A DNA stretch of 64,000 nt from an uncultured Prevotella sp. (GCA_900557035.1 USRA01000003.1:4755-68754), one strand, 5' to 3'; shown: positions 27,588-37,144, numbered from the stretch's first letter. Notes: generated from the letters alone by a model not told the origin. Made by a program: numbers and translations.

Positions 27588-29339
27588 ATGGCTAATAACG
27601 CAGAATTGATTAAGCAGTGTGAAGAAAGAGCACAGCAGTGGCTCACACCTGCTTTTGACGAAGAAACTCGTAACGAAGTAAAGGCAATGCTCGAGGCTGA
27701 GGATAAGTCAGCACTCGTAGATGCTTTCTATCAGAACCTGGAGTTCGGTACTGGTGGTTTGCGCGGTATTATGGGCGCAGGTACCAACCGTATGAATAAA
27801 TATATCGTTGGTATGGCTACACAGGGCTTTGCTAACTACATCCTCAAGGCTTTCCCTGGTGAGGAGAACCTTTCTGTTGTTGTAGGCCATGACTGCCGTA
27901 ACAACTCTCGTCTCTTCGCAGAGACTGTTGCTGCCATCTTCTCTGCTAATGGTATCAAGGCTTATCTCTTCGAGAGCCTCCGTCCTACACCAGAGATTTC
28001 ATTCGCTATCCGCGAGCTCGGTGCCAAGGCTGGTGTCAACGTTACTGCTTCTCACAACCCTAAGGAGTACAATGGCTACAAGGCTTACTGGAGCGATGGC
28101 GCTCAGGTGCTGGCTCCACACGATACCGGTATCATCGAGGAGGTGAACAAGGTTACTATCGACCAGGTGAAGTTCGAGGCTAACTGGGATAAGATCCAGA
28201 TCATCGGTGGTGAGATGGATTACGACTATATGACTGCAGTTCATTCTGCTATGATCGACCAGAATGTCATCCTCCGCCAGAAGGACCTCAACATCGTTTA
28301 CTCTGCTATGCACGGTACAGGTCGTGTCATCGTTCCTCTCTGCTTGCGTTCTTGGGGCTTCCAGAACATCAATGTGGTTCCTGAGCAGATGGTTGTAGAT
28401 GGCAATTTCCCAACAGTGGTTTCTCCTAACCCGGAGAATGCTGAGGCAATGACTCTCGGTATGAAACTCGGTACCAAGTTGAACGCTGACCTCGTGGTTG
28501 CTACTGACCCTGATGCCGACCGCCTCGCTATCGTTTGCCGCGATGACAAGGGCGAGTGGATGATCATCAACGGTAACCAGACAGCCATGATGTTCTGCTA
28601 CTACATCATTGAGAACAAGAAGAAGTTGGGCAAGTTGAAGCCAACAGACTTCCTCGTAAAGACCATCGTAACAACAGAAGTTATCGCTGAGATTGCCAAG
28701 AAGAACAACGTAGAGTTGCGCGACTGCTACACCGGTTTCAAGTGGATTGCACGCGAGATTGCTATCTCTGAGGGCAAGCAGCAGTACATCGGTGGTGGTG
28801 AGGAGAGCTTCGGTTTCTTGCCATACGATAAGGTACGCGATAAGGATGCTCCTGCATCTATCTGCCTGATTTGCGAGATTGCTGCCTGGGCTAAGGATCA
28901 GGGCAAGACTCTCTACGACCTCCTGATGCAGATCTATGCAGAGTACGGCTTCAGTAAGGAGTTTACTGTAAACGTAGTTCGCCCAGGTAAGACTGGTGCC
29001 GACGAGATCAAGCAGATGATGGCTGACTTCCGTGCTAACCCTCCACAGGAGTTGGGTGGCAGCAAGGTGGTTACCTGGAAGGACTACCAGAGTCTGGAGG
29101 TGAAGCATGCTGACGGCAGCGTAGAGAAGCTCGATATGCCTGCTACAAGCAACGTGCTCCAGTGGTTCTGCGATGACAATACCAAGATCAGCGTTCGCCC
29201 TTCTGGTACAGAGCCTAAGATCAAGTTCTATATTGAGGTAAAGGATCCTTCATTCAAGTGCGCTGGCTGCTACAACCGCTGCACAGCTGCTGCTATGGAT
29301 AAGATCGAGGCTATCAAGAAGAGCTTGAACCTGGATTAA
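27588..29339 (+). CDS. Phospho-sugar mutase (phosphoglucomutase/phosphomannomutase)
   Basis: An alpha-D-phosphohexomutase of 583 aa that moves a phosphate between C6 and C1 of glucose or mannose phosphate. The phosphoserine motif TASHNPKEYNGYK has its serine at about 155. The metal loop is DPDADRLAI (about 305-313), the sugar-binding loop GGEESFG is near 404, and the phosphate-binding RPSGTEPK near 537. It belongs to the long bacterial PGM group with an extra C-terminal stretch (CAGCYNRCTAAAMDKIEAIK). It supplies sugar nucleotides and glycogen metabolism; the preferred sugar is not certain. Confidence 0.93.
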   Translation: MANNAELIKQCEERAQQWLTPAFDEETRNEVKAMLEAEDKSALVDAFYQNLEFGTGGLRGIMGAGTNRMNKYIVGMATQGFANYILKAFPGEENLSVVVGHDCRNNSRLFAETVAAIFSANGIKAYLFESLRPTPEISFAIRELGAKAGVNVTASHNPKEYNGYKAYWSDGAQVLAPHDTGIIEEVNKVTIDQVKFEANWDKIQIIGGEMDYDYMTAVHSAMIDQNVILRQKDLNIVYSAMHGTGRVIVPLCLRSWGFQNINVVPEQMVVDGNFPTVVSPNPENAEAMTLGMKLGTKLNADLVVATDPDADRLAIVCRDDKGEWMIINGNQTAMMFCYYIIENKKKLGKLKPTDFLVKTIVTTEVIAEIAKKNNVELRDCYTGFKWIAREIAISEGKQQYIGGGEESFGFLPYDKVRDKDAPASICLICEIAAWAKDQGKTLYDLLMQIYAEYGFSKEFTVNVVRPGKTGADEIKQMMADFRANPPQELGGSKVVTWKDYQSLEVKHADGSVEKLDMPATSNVLQWFCDDNTKISVRPSGTEPKIKFYIEVKDPSFKCAGCYNRCTAAAMDKIEAIKKSLNLD

Positions 29340-29417
29340 TAAAAGCAATTGAACTTTATATGAATGTGTGGGGGGTGAAATCTTCGCTTGCACATTCCTC
29401 TGAAAGATATTTTTTGA

Positions 29418-29490
29418 TGCATTATTTATCTCCAACTTTGAATAATGCAATTTCCCGGCGAGAAGTCATCCTGACTTCTCGCCATTTTGA
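29418..29490 (+). terminator. Two consecutive hairpins after the mutase gene
   Basis: First hairpin: TGCATTATT at 29418-29426 with AATAATGCA at 29441-29449. Second: GGCGAGAAGTCA at 29457-29468 with its exact complement at 29472-29483 (12 bp, loop of 3) then ATTTTG. The second is the likelier terminator. The 160-bp gap holds nothing else clear, and no good -7 element was found for the next gene. Confidence 0.65.
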
Positions 29491-29503
29491 ATTTGATAGG
29501 TAT

Positions 29504-31945
29504 ATGGATAATAAGAGAAAGATTATTGCCCTTTTAATGGGACTCTCGCTAGGAGGTCAGTCTGTCTATGCCCAAGGGTATAGTTCTGGCAACGTGTCTC
29601 TGTTTTGCTCGCCCGATACACTCAGGGGTGTCCAGATAGGTGCCTTTTCCAGTGTGGTGCGCCAGCAGATGCGTGGTGCGAGCCTGGCTGGTATCATCAA
29701 TTCGGTGGGCGATGATATGCGCGGCGTGCAGATTTCGGGTGTTTCCAATGTGGTGAAAGGTGGCAATGGCATGCAGCTATCTTTATTTAATAATGTATCC
29801 AGTTCTCCGTTCCGCGGTGTGCAGCTGAGTGGACTTTCCAATGTTTCCATGGGTATGAAGAGAGGCTTGCAGATTGCTGCTGCCAACGTCAGCTCTTCCT
29901 ATATGCGTGGCTTGCAGTTGGGCGGCTACAATTATGCTGATACCCTGAATGGTTCTCAGATAGGTTTGTTCAATGTCTGCGTCCGTCATCCTCGTGGTGT
30001 GCAGATTGGTGTCATCAATTATAGTCAGGATACCATAGCACATAAGATCGGATTGGTGAATGTAAACCCCAAGACGCGTATTGACTATATGTTTTATGGC
30101 GGCTCTGCTACCAAAGCCAATCTTGCCGTCAGATTCCGTAACCGGAGTACGTATAATATCCTGGGTATCGGAACTCATTACTTTGGATTGGATGAGAAGT
30201 TTTCGGGAGCCTTGTTCTATCGCATTGGTCAGTATTTCCAATTATCGCCTAAATTCTCCCTGAGTGGTGATCTCGGATTCTATCACGTTGAATCATTCCA
30301 GGAACATTCGCAGGATAAGCCGGAACGGCTCTATTCGCTGCAGGCTCGCATCAATGCCGACTATCAGTTGGGCAGATATACCAGTGCCTTTGCCTCTGTG
30401 GGTTATGGGGATACCCATTATTATCATGGTGGCAGGTATCGCCGTCGTGCCATTGTTGAAGCAGGCTTGGCTGTGCGCCTCCAGCGCGCATCATCTTTTG
30501 GGAATGTCTCTGCCAGGAAGGAGAATGAATATGATATGGAGGCATGGAAGGAAGGTACGATCTTTGCCTTCGATGATCCGGAACGACAGAAGAAGCATCC
30601 CTGGAAGGCTGCACTGGAAGCTTTTGCCATCAATGTGGGGGTGCAATGCTTCGACCAGTTTGTGATGAACGAGGAGTTTGCCAAGATTTCCTTCCATAGC
30701 ATCAAGCACAATATAGAAACGGGATTTGTCTGGGATAACGACCAGTTCTCTACCAATCTGTTTGCCCATCCATATCATGGCGGACTCTATTTCAATGCAG
30801 CAAGAAGTCATGGTATGAATTTCTGGGAATCGGTGCCATACTCTTTCTGTGGAAGTTTGATGTGGGAGACTACCTGCGAGATAGAACCGCCTGCCATCAA
30901 CGACCTGATGGCTACTACTTTTGGCGGTGTTGCCATCGGAGAGGTGACGCATCGTGTGAGCAATCTGGTATTTGATGACCGCCTGTCTGGTTTCCCTCGT
31001 TTCATGCGAGAGTTTCTGGGAACCCTCATCTGTCCGATCAAGGGATTGAATCGAATCTTGAGTGGCGATGCCTGGCGGGTGAGAGGCAAATATTATAAAT
31101 ATCACGATTACCAGCGCAGTCCTGTCAGTTTCTCTCTGTCGGCAGGTTACAGATACCTCGCAGACAATAATACTCTGTTTCGTGGTGAGGGCAATCCATA
31201 CGTCCGTTTCAATCTGGTTTATGGCGATCCGTTTGATGGCGAAACCACCAAGCCATACGACTACTTCACATTGGATGCCACTTTCGGCTTGAGCAGCAAC
31301 CAACCTTTGATTACCGGTCTGCATCTTCTGGGAAGACTGTGGAGCGTACCGGTGGAGGTGAGCAAGGGCACGGAGATGGAGTTCGGTATCTTCCAGCACT
31401 TCAACTATTACGATTCGCAGCCGGTGAAGGATGGTACCAGTCTGGTGCCTTACCGTATATCCGAGGCAGCCTCTTTTGGTCCTGGTATCATCTACCGCTT
31501 CCCTCAGGTGGGCAATCTCACCAGGTTTGAGCAGCGTGTCTTCCTGGATGGTATCCTGCTGGGTGGAAGCCTTACCGATTATTATAATGTGATAGACCGC
31601 GACTACAATATGGGTAGCGGTTATAGTGTGAAGGCTATCAGTTTCATGGAGTTCGGCAAGGTAGCCACCTTCCAGATAGGTGCCGACTATTATCGCATCT
31701 TCACCTGGAAGGGATATGAGGGAAAGGATCTGGCGACAACCGATCCGCTCTATCTCAACGCCCAGGGCGACAAGGGAAATGCATCTCTGCTGGTGCTGAA
31801 TGCCCGCTTCGGTCTGGCGCTGTCCAATCGGCTGAACCTGGACTTCAATGTGTCCAACTATTGGCGTGATACCCATTACTCATATCATGATGATGTAACG
31901 TCTAAAACCTTTGATATGAGTCTGGGGTTGCAATACAAGTTCTAA
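29504..31945 (+). CDS. Outer-membrane protein: N-terminal RGVQI repeat domain plus DUF3943
   Basis: From the ATG at 29504 the product is 813 aa. After a signal peptide (MDNKRKIIALLMGLSLGGQS, cleaved after VYAQ) come about ten repeats of 15-16 residues built on the motif (R/N)G-(V/L/M)-Q-(I/L)-(S/G/A), for example RGVQIGAFSSVV, RGVQISGVSNVV and RGLQLGGYNYAD, like the LA_2272 surface repeat. A DUF3943 region follows from about residue 370 (PWKAALEAFAINVGVQCFDQ, FAHPYHGGLYFNAARS, WETTCEIEPPAINDLM), and the C-terminus ends in barrel strands (LQYKF). A longer reading from 29360 is rejected because it spans the terminator. Function unknown; surface location is inference. Confidence 0.82.
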   Translation: MDNKRKIIALLMGLSLGGQSVYAQGYSSGNVSLFCSPDTLRGVQIGAFSSVVRQQMRGASLAGIINSVGDDMRGVQISGVSNVVKGGNGMQLSLFNNVSSSPFRGVQLSGLSNVSMGMKRGLQIAAANVSSSYMRGLQLGGYNYADTLNGSQIGLFNVCVRHPRGVQIGVINYSQDTIAHKIGLVNVNPKTRIDYMFYGGSATKANLAVRFRNRSTYNILGIGTHYFGLDEKFSGALFYRIGQYFQLSPKFSLSGDLGFYHVESFQEHSQDKPERLYSLQARINADYQLGRYTSAFASVGYGDTHYYHGGRYRRRAIVEAGLAVRLQRASSFGNVSARKENEYDMEAWKEGTIFAFDDPERQKKHPWKAALEAFAINVGVQCFDQFVMNEEFAKISFHSIKHNIETGFVWDNDQFSTNLFAHPYHGGLYFNAARSHGMNFWESVPYSFCGSLMWETTCEIEPPAINDLMATTFGGVAIGEVTHRVSNLVFDDRLSGFPRFMREFLGTLICPIKGLNRILSGDAWRVRGKYYKYHDYQRSPVSFSLSAGYRYLADNNTLFRGEGNPYVRFNLVYGDPFDGETTKPYDYFTLDATFGLSSNQPLITGLHLLGRLWSVPVEVSKGTEMEFGIFQHFNYYDSQPVKDGTSLVPYRISEAASFGPGIIYRFPQVGNLTRFEQRVFLDGILLGGSLTDYYNVIDRDYNMGSGYSVKAISFMEFGKVATFQIGADYYRIFTWKGYEGKDLATTDPLYLNAQGDKGNASLLVLNARFGLALSNRLNLDFNVSNYWRDTHYSYHDDVTSKTFDMSLGLQYKF

Positions 31946-31985
31946 GGAGCAGTTGTCTTATTAGTAGAAATTTAGCAGAAATTAA

Positions 31986-32073
31986 GGGTGCAAAGGTAAA
32001 CGATATACATAAAATTGTAGAAAAAACGCAAAAAGTTTTGCATATTTTCTGGATTTATATTACCTTTGCACCC
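31986..32073. repeat. 14-bp inverted repeat containing two opposed -7 elements
   Basis: GGGTGCAAAGGTAA at 31986-31999 is the exact complement of TTACCTTTGCACCC at 32060-32073. The right copy is the promoter of the PurF-like gene. The left copy carries TACCTTTG on the minus strand and would fire towards the 3' end of the DUF3943 gene. Confidence 0.65.
32061..32068 (+). promoter_or_regulatory. -7 element of the PurF-like gene (TACCTTTG)
   Basis: TACCTTTG followed by CACCC, with TTTTG at 32036-32040, a 20-bp spacer. Leader of about 33 nt. Confidence 0.75.
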
Positions 32074-32107
32074 ATATTTCAAACATAAAACATAGAATTA
32101 TACTCTT

Positions 32108-33547
32108 ATGGGAGGCATTTTCGGAACTATTTCCAAGAAAAGCTGTGTCGCAGACCTTTTCTACGGCACCGACTACAACTCACATCTCGGTACACGCCGA
32201 GGCGGTTTGGCAACCTACAGTAGTGAGAAGGGCTTCGTGCGCTCTATCCACAACTTAGAAAGTTCTTATTTTAGAACGAAGTTTGAACCTACACTCGACA
32301 AATTCGAGGGTGCGACATCGGGTATCGGTGTGATTAGCGATACTGATGCGCAGCCATTGATTATGAATTCTCATCTTGGTCGCTTTGCCATTTGCACAGT
32401 AGCCAAGATATTAAATAAGGATGAACTTACTCAGTACCTGCTGGATAAGAACATGCACTTTGCAGAGATGTCTTCAGGAAGTACCAACCCAACCGAGTTG
32501 GTGGCTCTTCTCATCATCCAGGGCAAGAATTTCCGCGAGGGAATCGAGAACGTATTCCATCATATCAAGGGTTCCTGCACCATGATGATCCTTACAGAGG
32601 ATGGCATCATCTGTGCCCGCGACAGTTGGGGACGTACACCTATTATTATAGGTAAGAAGGAGGGTGCTTATGCAGCTTCCAGTGAGACTACCTCATTCCC
32701 TAACCTCGGCTTCGAGACAGCATACGAGGTAGGCCCTGGAGAAATCATGAAGATTACTGCTGAGAGTATGGAGCAGATTCGTCCTGCCAACAAGAAGATG
32801 CAGGTTTGTTCTTTCCTCTGGGTATATTATGGATTCCCAACATCAACCTACGAGGGCAAGAATGTAGAGGAAGCCCGTTTTACCAATGGATTCAATCTTG
32901 CCAAGACAGATGATGTAGAGGTAGATTGTTGCAGCGGTATTCCTGATTCTGGTACAGGTATGGCAATGGGATATGCTGCCGGTAAGGATGTGCCTTATCA
33001 GCGTTGCATTGCCAAATATACTCCTACCTGGCCTCGAAGCTTTACTCCTAGCAACCAGAGCATGCGCTCTTTGGTAGCTAAGATGAAGCTGATTCCTAAC
33101 AAGGCTATGTTGAAGGGTAAGCGTGTGTTGTTCTGCGATGACAGTATCGTGCGTGGTACCCAGCTCCGCGATAATGTGAAGGGGCTCTTCGAACAGGCTG
33201 GTCTGAAGGAGTGCCACATGCGTATCGCTTGTCCTCCATTGGTTTATGGCTGTCCTTTCATTAACTTTACTTCTTCCAAGAGTGATATGGAGCTGATTAC
33301 CCGTAGAATCATCGAGAAGTTTGAGGGCGATGCCAACAAGAATCTTGAGAAGTATGCTACTACTGGTTCTCCTGAATATCAGAGAATGGTGGATGAGATT
33401 GCCAACCAGCTTGGATTGACTACATTGAAGTTCAATACCATCGAGCAGCTTGTAGCTGCTATCGGTTTGCCTAAGTGCCAGGTATGCACCCACTGCTTCG
33501 ATGGCAGTAGTGCTTATACCTTGAATGAATTTGCAGACGAAGATTAA
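32108..33547 (+). CDS. PurF-like amidophosphoribosyltransferase lacking the catalytic Cys
   Basis: A 479-aa protein with the two PurF domains: an N-terminal Ntn glutamine amidotransferase and a C-terminal phosphoribosyltransferase. The PRPP loop VLFCDDSIVRGTQL (about 340-353) is intact. In PurF the first residue after Met is the catalytic cysteine (MCGI), but this protein begins MGGIFGT, with Gly in that place. No upstream start could supply a cysteine, because the promoter -7 lies only 40 bp away. Glutaminase activity by the usual mechanism is therefore not expected. A C-terminal CQVCTHC cluster may bind metal. I recall similar MGG-type proteins in other Bacteroidales, so this is likely a conserved paralogue. 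It may use ammonia or have another role (inference). Confidence 0.88.
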   Translation: MGGIFGTISKKSCVADLFYGTDYNSHLGTRRGGLATYSSEKGFVRSIHNLESSYFRTKFEPTLDKFEGATSGIGVISDTDAQPLIMNSHLGRFAICTVAKILNKDELTQYLLDKNMHFAEMSSGSTNPTELVALLIIQGKNFREGIENVFHHIKGSCTMMILTEDGIICARDSWGRTPIIIGKKEGAYAASSETTSFPNLGFETAYEVGPGEIMKITAESMEQIRPANKKMQVCSFLWVYYGFPTSTYEGKNVEEARFTNGFNLAKTDDVEVDCCSGIPDSGTGMAMGYAAGKDVPYQRCIAKYTPTWPRSFTPSNQSMRSLVAKMKLIPNKAMLKGKRVLFCDDSIVRGTQLRDNVKGLFEQAGLKECHMRIACPPLVYGCPFINFTSSKSDMELITRRIIEKFEGDANKNLEKYATTGSPEYQRMVDEIANQLGLTTLKFNTIEQLVAAIGLPKCQVCTHCFDGSSAYTLNEFADED

Positions 33548-33552
33548 AATAT

Positions 33553-33612
33553 AAAATCCCGATTTCCTGAACTTTGCATCTTGTGAGCAAAGTCCCGGAA
33601 ATCGGGATTCTT
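33553..33612. terminator. Hairpin terminator between the PurF-like gene and uvrA copy 2
   Basis: Outer stem AATCCCGATTTCC at 33555-33567 with its complement at 33597-33609, inner stem ACTTTGC/GCAAAGT (33571-33577 and 33587-33593). It serves two convergent genes. Confidence 0.8.
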
Positions 33613-33615
33613 GTA

Positions 33616-36480
33616 TTATTTCTTCTGCAGCAAGGGTGCCAGGAATTTGTAGGTATAGCCCTTCTTGCTCTTTACCATTTCTTCCGGTGTGCCGGCAAAG
33701 AGGAGCTGACCGCCACCTCGTCCACCTTCGGGACCCATATCAATGAGCCAGTCGGCGAGCTTGATGACATCCAGGTTGTGCTCGATGATAATCACCGTAT
33801 TGCCTCTATCTACCAGTTTCTGAAGTACATCCATCAGAATGCGGATGTCTTCGAAATGAAGACCGGTGGTAGGTTCATCCAGGATGTAGAGCGTCTTGCC
33901 GGTATCGCGCTTGGAAAGTTCGGTAGCAAGTTTCACACGCTGGCTTTCTCCGCCCGAAAGGGTAGTGGAGCTTTGTCCCAACTTGATGTAACCCAATCCT
34001 ACACTCTGTAAAGCCTTGATCTTGTTGAGTATCTGAGGCACGTTCTCGAAGAACTCTACTGCCTGGTTGATGGTCATGTCCAGTACATCGGCGATGCTCT
34101 TTCCCTTGTATCTTACCTCCAGCGTTTCACGGTTGTAGCGTTTGCCGTGGCATACCTCACAAGGAACATAGACATCTGGTAGGAAGTTCATCTCGATGGT
34201 CTTGTATCCATTTCCGCCACAGGCTTCGCATCTGCCACCCTTCACGTTGAAGGAGAATCTGCCTGGCTTGTAACCACGGATCTTGGCTTCTGGAAGCCCC
34301 ACAAACAGCGAGCGGATGTCGCTGAACACGCCTGTGTAGGTGGCAGGATTACTGCGGGGGGGTCTGCCGATCGGACTTTGATCAACATTCACTACCTTGT
34401 CGATATTCTCGATACCCTCGATGCTGTCGTACGGCATCGGCTTTTTCAGGGAGCGGTAGAAGTGCTGGGAGAGGATAGGCTGCAGGGTTTCATTGATCAG
34501 TGTTGATTTGCCCGAACCGCTGACTCCCGTTACCACGATGAGCTTGCCGAGCGGGAACTCTACATCCACTCCCTTCAGGTTGTTGCCCCTGGTTCCACGG
34601 ATGGTGATGCTCTTGCCGTTTCCCTCGCGGCGATGTTCAGGAATCTCTATTGCCATCTTGCCATTCAGATACTGGGCAGTGATGGTGTCGGTCTTCAGCA
34701 TCTCTTTCGGAGTACCCTGGAAAACCACTTCGCCTCCCTTTCTGCCTGCCTTCGGACCGATATCTACAATCCAGTCAGCAGCTCGCATCATATCCTCATC
34801 ATGTTCTACTACGATGACGGTGTTACCCAGGTCGCGCAATTCTTTCAGACTGTTGATGAGTCGCTCGTTGTCTCGCTGGTGCAGACCGATACTTGGCTCA
34901 TCGAGGATGTAGAGCACATTGACGAGCTGGCTGCCAATCTGGGTAGCAAGACGGATGCGCTGGCTTTCACCACCAGAGAGTGATGCCGACTGGCGATTGA
35001 GTGAGAGATAGTTCAGACCCACATCGAGGAGGAAGTTGACACGTGAGCGCAACTCCTTGATGATTTCGTGAGCCACCTTCGCCTTCATGGCAGGGAGGTG
35101 AGCTTCCACCTGTTCGAGCCAGTCGCGCAGTTCGTCGATGTCGAGGTTGGCAACTTCCGAGATATTCTTGTTCCAGATGCGGAAGGCGAGCGATTCCTTC
35201 TTGAGTCGCTGTCCATGGCACTCCGGACATTCGATGGTAGAGATAAACTGGTCAGCCCATTTCTTTCCTGCTGCACTCTCGTCATTCTCTATCACCTTCT
35301 GCAGATAGTCGATGATGCCATCGTATGCGCAGAAGTAATCCGAAGAGGTATGCACCTTCTCTTTAACGATCTTTACGTTTTCCAGTGAACCATAGAGAAT
35401 TTCCTGCATGGCATCACCCGGAATCTCAGCGATAGGAGTCTTGAGATTCAGATCATATTTCTCGAGCAAAGACTCAATCTGCCAGAAAATCATCTGGTTC
35501 TTGTATTTGCCGAGAGGGGCGATTCCACCTTCGTAGATGCTCAGGCTGTCATCCGGAATCACCTTCTTGATATCTATCTGGTTAACCTTTCCCAGACCCT
35601 TGCAGTGAGGGCAGGCACCTTCCGGCGAATTGAACGAGAACATATTAGGTGCCGGATCCTGGTAGGCTATACCGGTAACTGGATCCATCAGGCGTTTTGA
35701 GAAGTTCTTACCCGTCTTTTCCCCTTTCTCTATCACCATCACCATGCCATCGCCCTGCTTCATGGCGGTAGCTACGCTCTTGCGGATGCGTTCCTCATCG
35801 GCTTCCTTCACCACGAGCTTGTCGATGACAACTTCTATGTTGTGCATCTTGTAGCGGTCGAGCTTCATTCCGCTTACCACTTCCTGGATTTCTCCATCCA
35901 CACGTACATAGAGATAACCTTTGCGGCACATACTCTCGAAGAGTTCGCGATAATGTCCCTTGCGCTGGCGAATCAGAGGAGCCAGCAGGAAGATGGCCTT
36001 TCCGGCATATTCATCGAGAATCATATCGATGACCTGTTCTTCGGTGTATTTCACCATCTCTTCACCGCTGCGGTAGCTGTAGGCTGTACCGGCACGGGCA
36101 AAGAGCAGACGGAGATAATCGTAAATCTCTGTTGTGGTACCTACGGTAGAACGAGGGTTCTTGTTGGTGGTTTTCTGCTCGATGCTGATGACCGGACTCA
36201 GACCGGTAATCTTATCTACATCCGGGCGCTCCATATTGCCCAGGAAGTTGCGGGCATAGGCAGAGAATGTCTCGATATAACGGCGCTGTCCTTCGGCAAA
36301 GATGGTATCGAAAGCCAATGACGACTTGCCCGAACCCGAAAGACCGGTTATCACGGTGAGGGAGTCGCGTGGAATCTCAACATCAATGTTCTTGAGGTTG
36401 TGTACTCTTGCGCCCCATACATTTATCTTTTCTTCTTCAGAAAACTTATCTTCTTCTATTTTTCCTTCTTCTGAAATCAT
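33616..36480 (-). CDS. uvrA: UvrA excinuclease ATPase (copy 2, canonical)
   Basis: A 954-aa UvrA with Walker A GLSGSGKS (46-53) and GVSGSGKS in the second half, signatures LSGGESQRI and [13 protein letters not shown], and the zinc-finger pair CEAC...CEVC in the near-canonical context [16 protein letters not shown]. This is the copy closest to E. coli UvrA. The first zinc module has only one CxxC (ACPHC), the other pair being absent, as in copy 1. The acidic N-terminal extension ([18 protein letters not shown]) precedes the conserved [14 protein letters not shown], so the true start could be slightly later. No promoter was found in the 112 bp behind the upstream gene. Confidence 0.95.
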   Translation of the reverse strand: MISEEGKIEEDKFSEEEKINVWGARVHNLKNIDVEIPRDSLTVITGLSGSGKSSLAFDTIFAEGQRRYIETFSAYARNFLGNMERPDVDKITGLSPVISIEQKTTNKNPRSTVGTTTEIYDYLRLLFARAGTAYSYRSGEEMVKYTEEQVIDMILDEYAGKAIFLLAPLIRQRKGHYRELFESMCRKGYLYVRVDGEIQEVVSGMKLDRYKMHNIEVVIDKLVVKEADEERIRKSVATAMKQGDGMVMVIEKGEKTGKNFSKRLMDPVTGIAYQDPAPNMFSFNSPEGACPHCKGLGKVNQIDIKKVIPDDSLSIYEGGIAPLGKYKNQMIFWQIESLLEKYDLNLKTPIAEIPGDAMQEILYGSLENVKIVKEKVHTSSDYFCAYDGIIDYLQKVIENDESAAGKKWADQFISTIECPECHGQRLKKESLAFRIWNKNISEVANLDIDELRDWLEQVEAHLPAMKAKVAHEIIKELRSRVNFLLDVGLNYLSLNRQSASLSGGESQRIRLATQIGSQLVNVLYILDEPSIGLHQRDNERLINSLKELRDLGNTVIVVEHDEDMMRAADWIVDIGPKAGRKGGEVVFQGTPKEMLKTDTITAQYLNGKMAIEIPEHRREGNGKSITIRGTRGNNLKGVDVEFPLGKLIVVTGVSGSGKSTLINETLQPILSQHFYRSLKKPMPYDSIEGIENIDKVVNVDQSPIGRPPRSNPATYTGVFSDIRSLFVGLPEAKIRGYKPGRFSFNVKGGRCEACGGNGYKTIEMNFLPDVYVPCEVCHGKRYNRETLEVRYKGKSIADVLDMTINQAVEFFENVPQILNKIKALQSVGLGYIKLGQSSTTLSGGESQRVKLATELSKRDTGKTLYILDEPTTGLHFEDIRILMDVLQKLVDRGNTVIIIEHNLDVIKLADWLIDMGPEGGRGGGQLLFAGTPEEMVKSKKGYTYKFLAPLLQKK

Positions 36481-36553
36481 AATCTTTACTGTTCCTTCTT
36501 TCTAAAACTTTAAACTTACCTGCAAGGCTATCATCTTCTTCTTTCTGATAGTT

Positions 36554-36625
36554 GCTTGTGGATTCTTCTTAATAGCTGCTTGTAGATTCCTCTTAATAGC
36601 TGCTTGTGGATTCAGAGAATCCTCT
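36554..36625. repeat. Three 24-bp tandem repeats spanning a stop codon
   Basis: Units start at 36554, 36578 and 36602. The third unit encodes the last residues of the minus-strand protein (ESTSSY and stop). The first two repeat that coding, in frame, beyond the stop. Confidence 0.8.
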
Positions 36626-36997
36626 GAGCAGATTGACATCTCTTTTAATCTGATAGGTCTTGCCATCTGCTCCTTTTGCCTTGACCAGACAGAAATAGAC
36701 TCCTTCCTTTACCGGCTTTCCCTTGTAGGTTCCATCCCATCCCATGGCAGGGTCGCTCCACTCAAAGAGTTTCTGTCCCCACCTATTATATATATAGGCG
36801 TGAAACTCCTTGATGTTCTGGTAACCCTCCTTGGGCTTGTAGATGTCGTTGATGCCATCTCCGTTTGGCGAGAATGCGTTCGGCATCAGGAGGACACTGG
36901 TCTGCGTGCCTTCCTCATCTCCGAATTCTTCCTGTGCCATCAATGGAGGGGTAAAAAGTGCCAATAAGGCACCAAGTAATCCTATTTTTTGTCTCAT
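36593..36997 (-). CDS. Free-standing T9SS type B C-terminal domain (gliding-motility CTD)
   Basis: A 134-aa exported protein with a signal peptide (to about residue 21, PLMAQ), a short acidic linker and one domain with the hallmarks of the CHU_C / type B sorting domain: PNAFSPNGDGINDIYKP (about 39-55), IYNRWGQKLFEW (69-80), GWDGTYKGKPVKEGVYF (86-102). In other Bacteroidota this domain is the C-terminal tag of large secreted proteins, exported by the type IX system with PorP/SprF-like partners. Here it has no cargo. It has its own promoter. A truncated remnant of a larger adhesin cannot be excluded. Confidence 0.88.
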   Translation of the reverse strand: MRQKIGLLGALLALFTPPLMAQEEFGDEEGTQTSVLLMPNAFSPNGDGINDIYKPKEGYQNIKEFHAYIYNRWGQKLFEWSDPAMGWDGTYKGKPVKEGVYFCLVKAKGADGKTYQIKRDVNLLRGFSESTSSY

Positions 36998-37014
36998 TTT
37001 GCAAATTATTTGTG

Positions 37015-37022
37015 CAAAGATA
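37015..37022 (-). promoter_or_regulatory. -7 element for the T9SS CTD protein (TATCTTTG)
   Basis: Reads TATCTTTG on the minus strand, 18 bp before the ATG at 36997. Confidence 0.7.
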
Positions 37023-37064
37023 ATAAAAAGCTGAGAGATATTGCGCTAGATGCGAGATTTTTTG

Positions 37065-37072
37065 TATTTTTG
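37065..37072 (+). promoter_or_regulatory. -7 element for the LysM gene cluster (TATTTTTG)
   Basis: TATTTTTG followed by CAGG, with TTG at 37041-37043 (21-bp spacer). Leader of about 65 nt. Confidence 0.65.
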
Positions 37073-37144
37073 CAGGAGAAAACTTTAAATCATGTCGGTT
37101 ACGGCAAGATTTTAGGATCATATAAACATTAAAAACAGGAAGAT

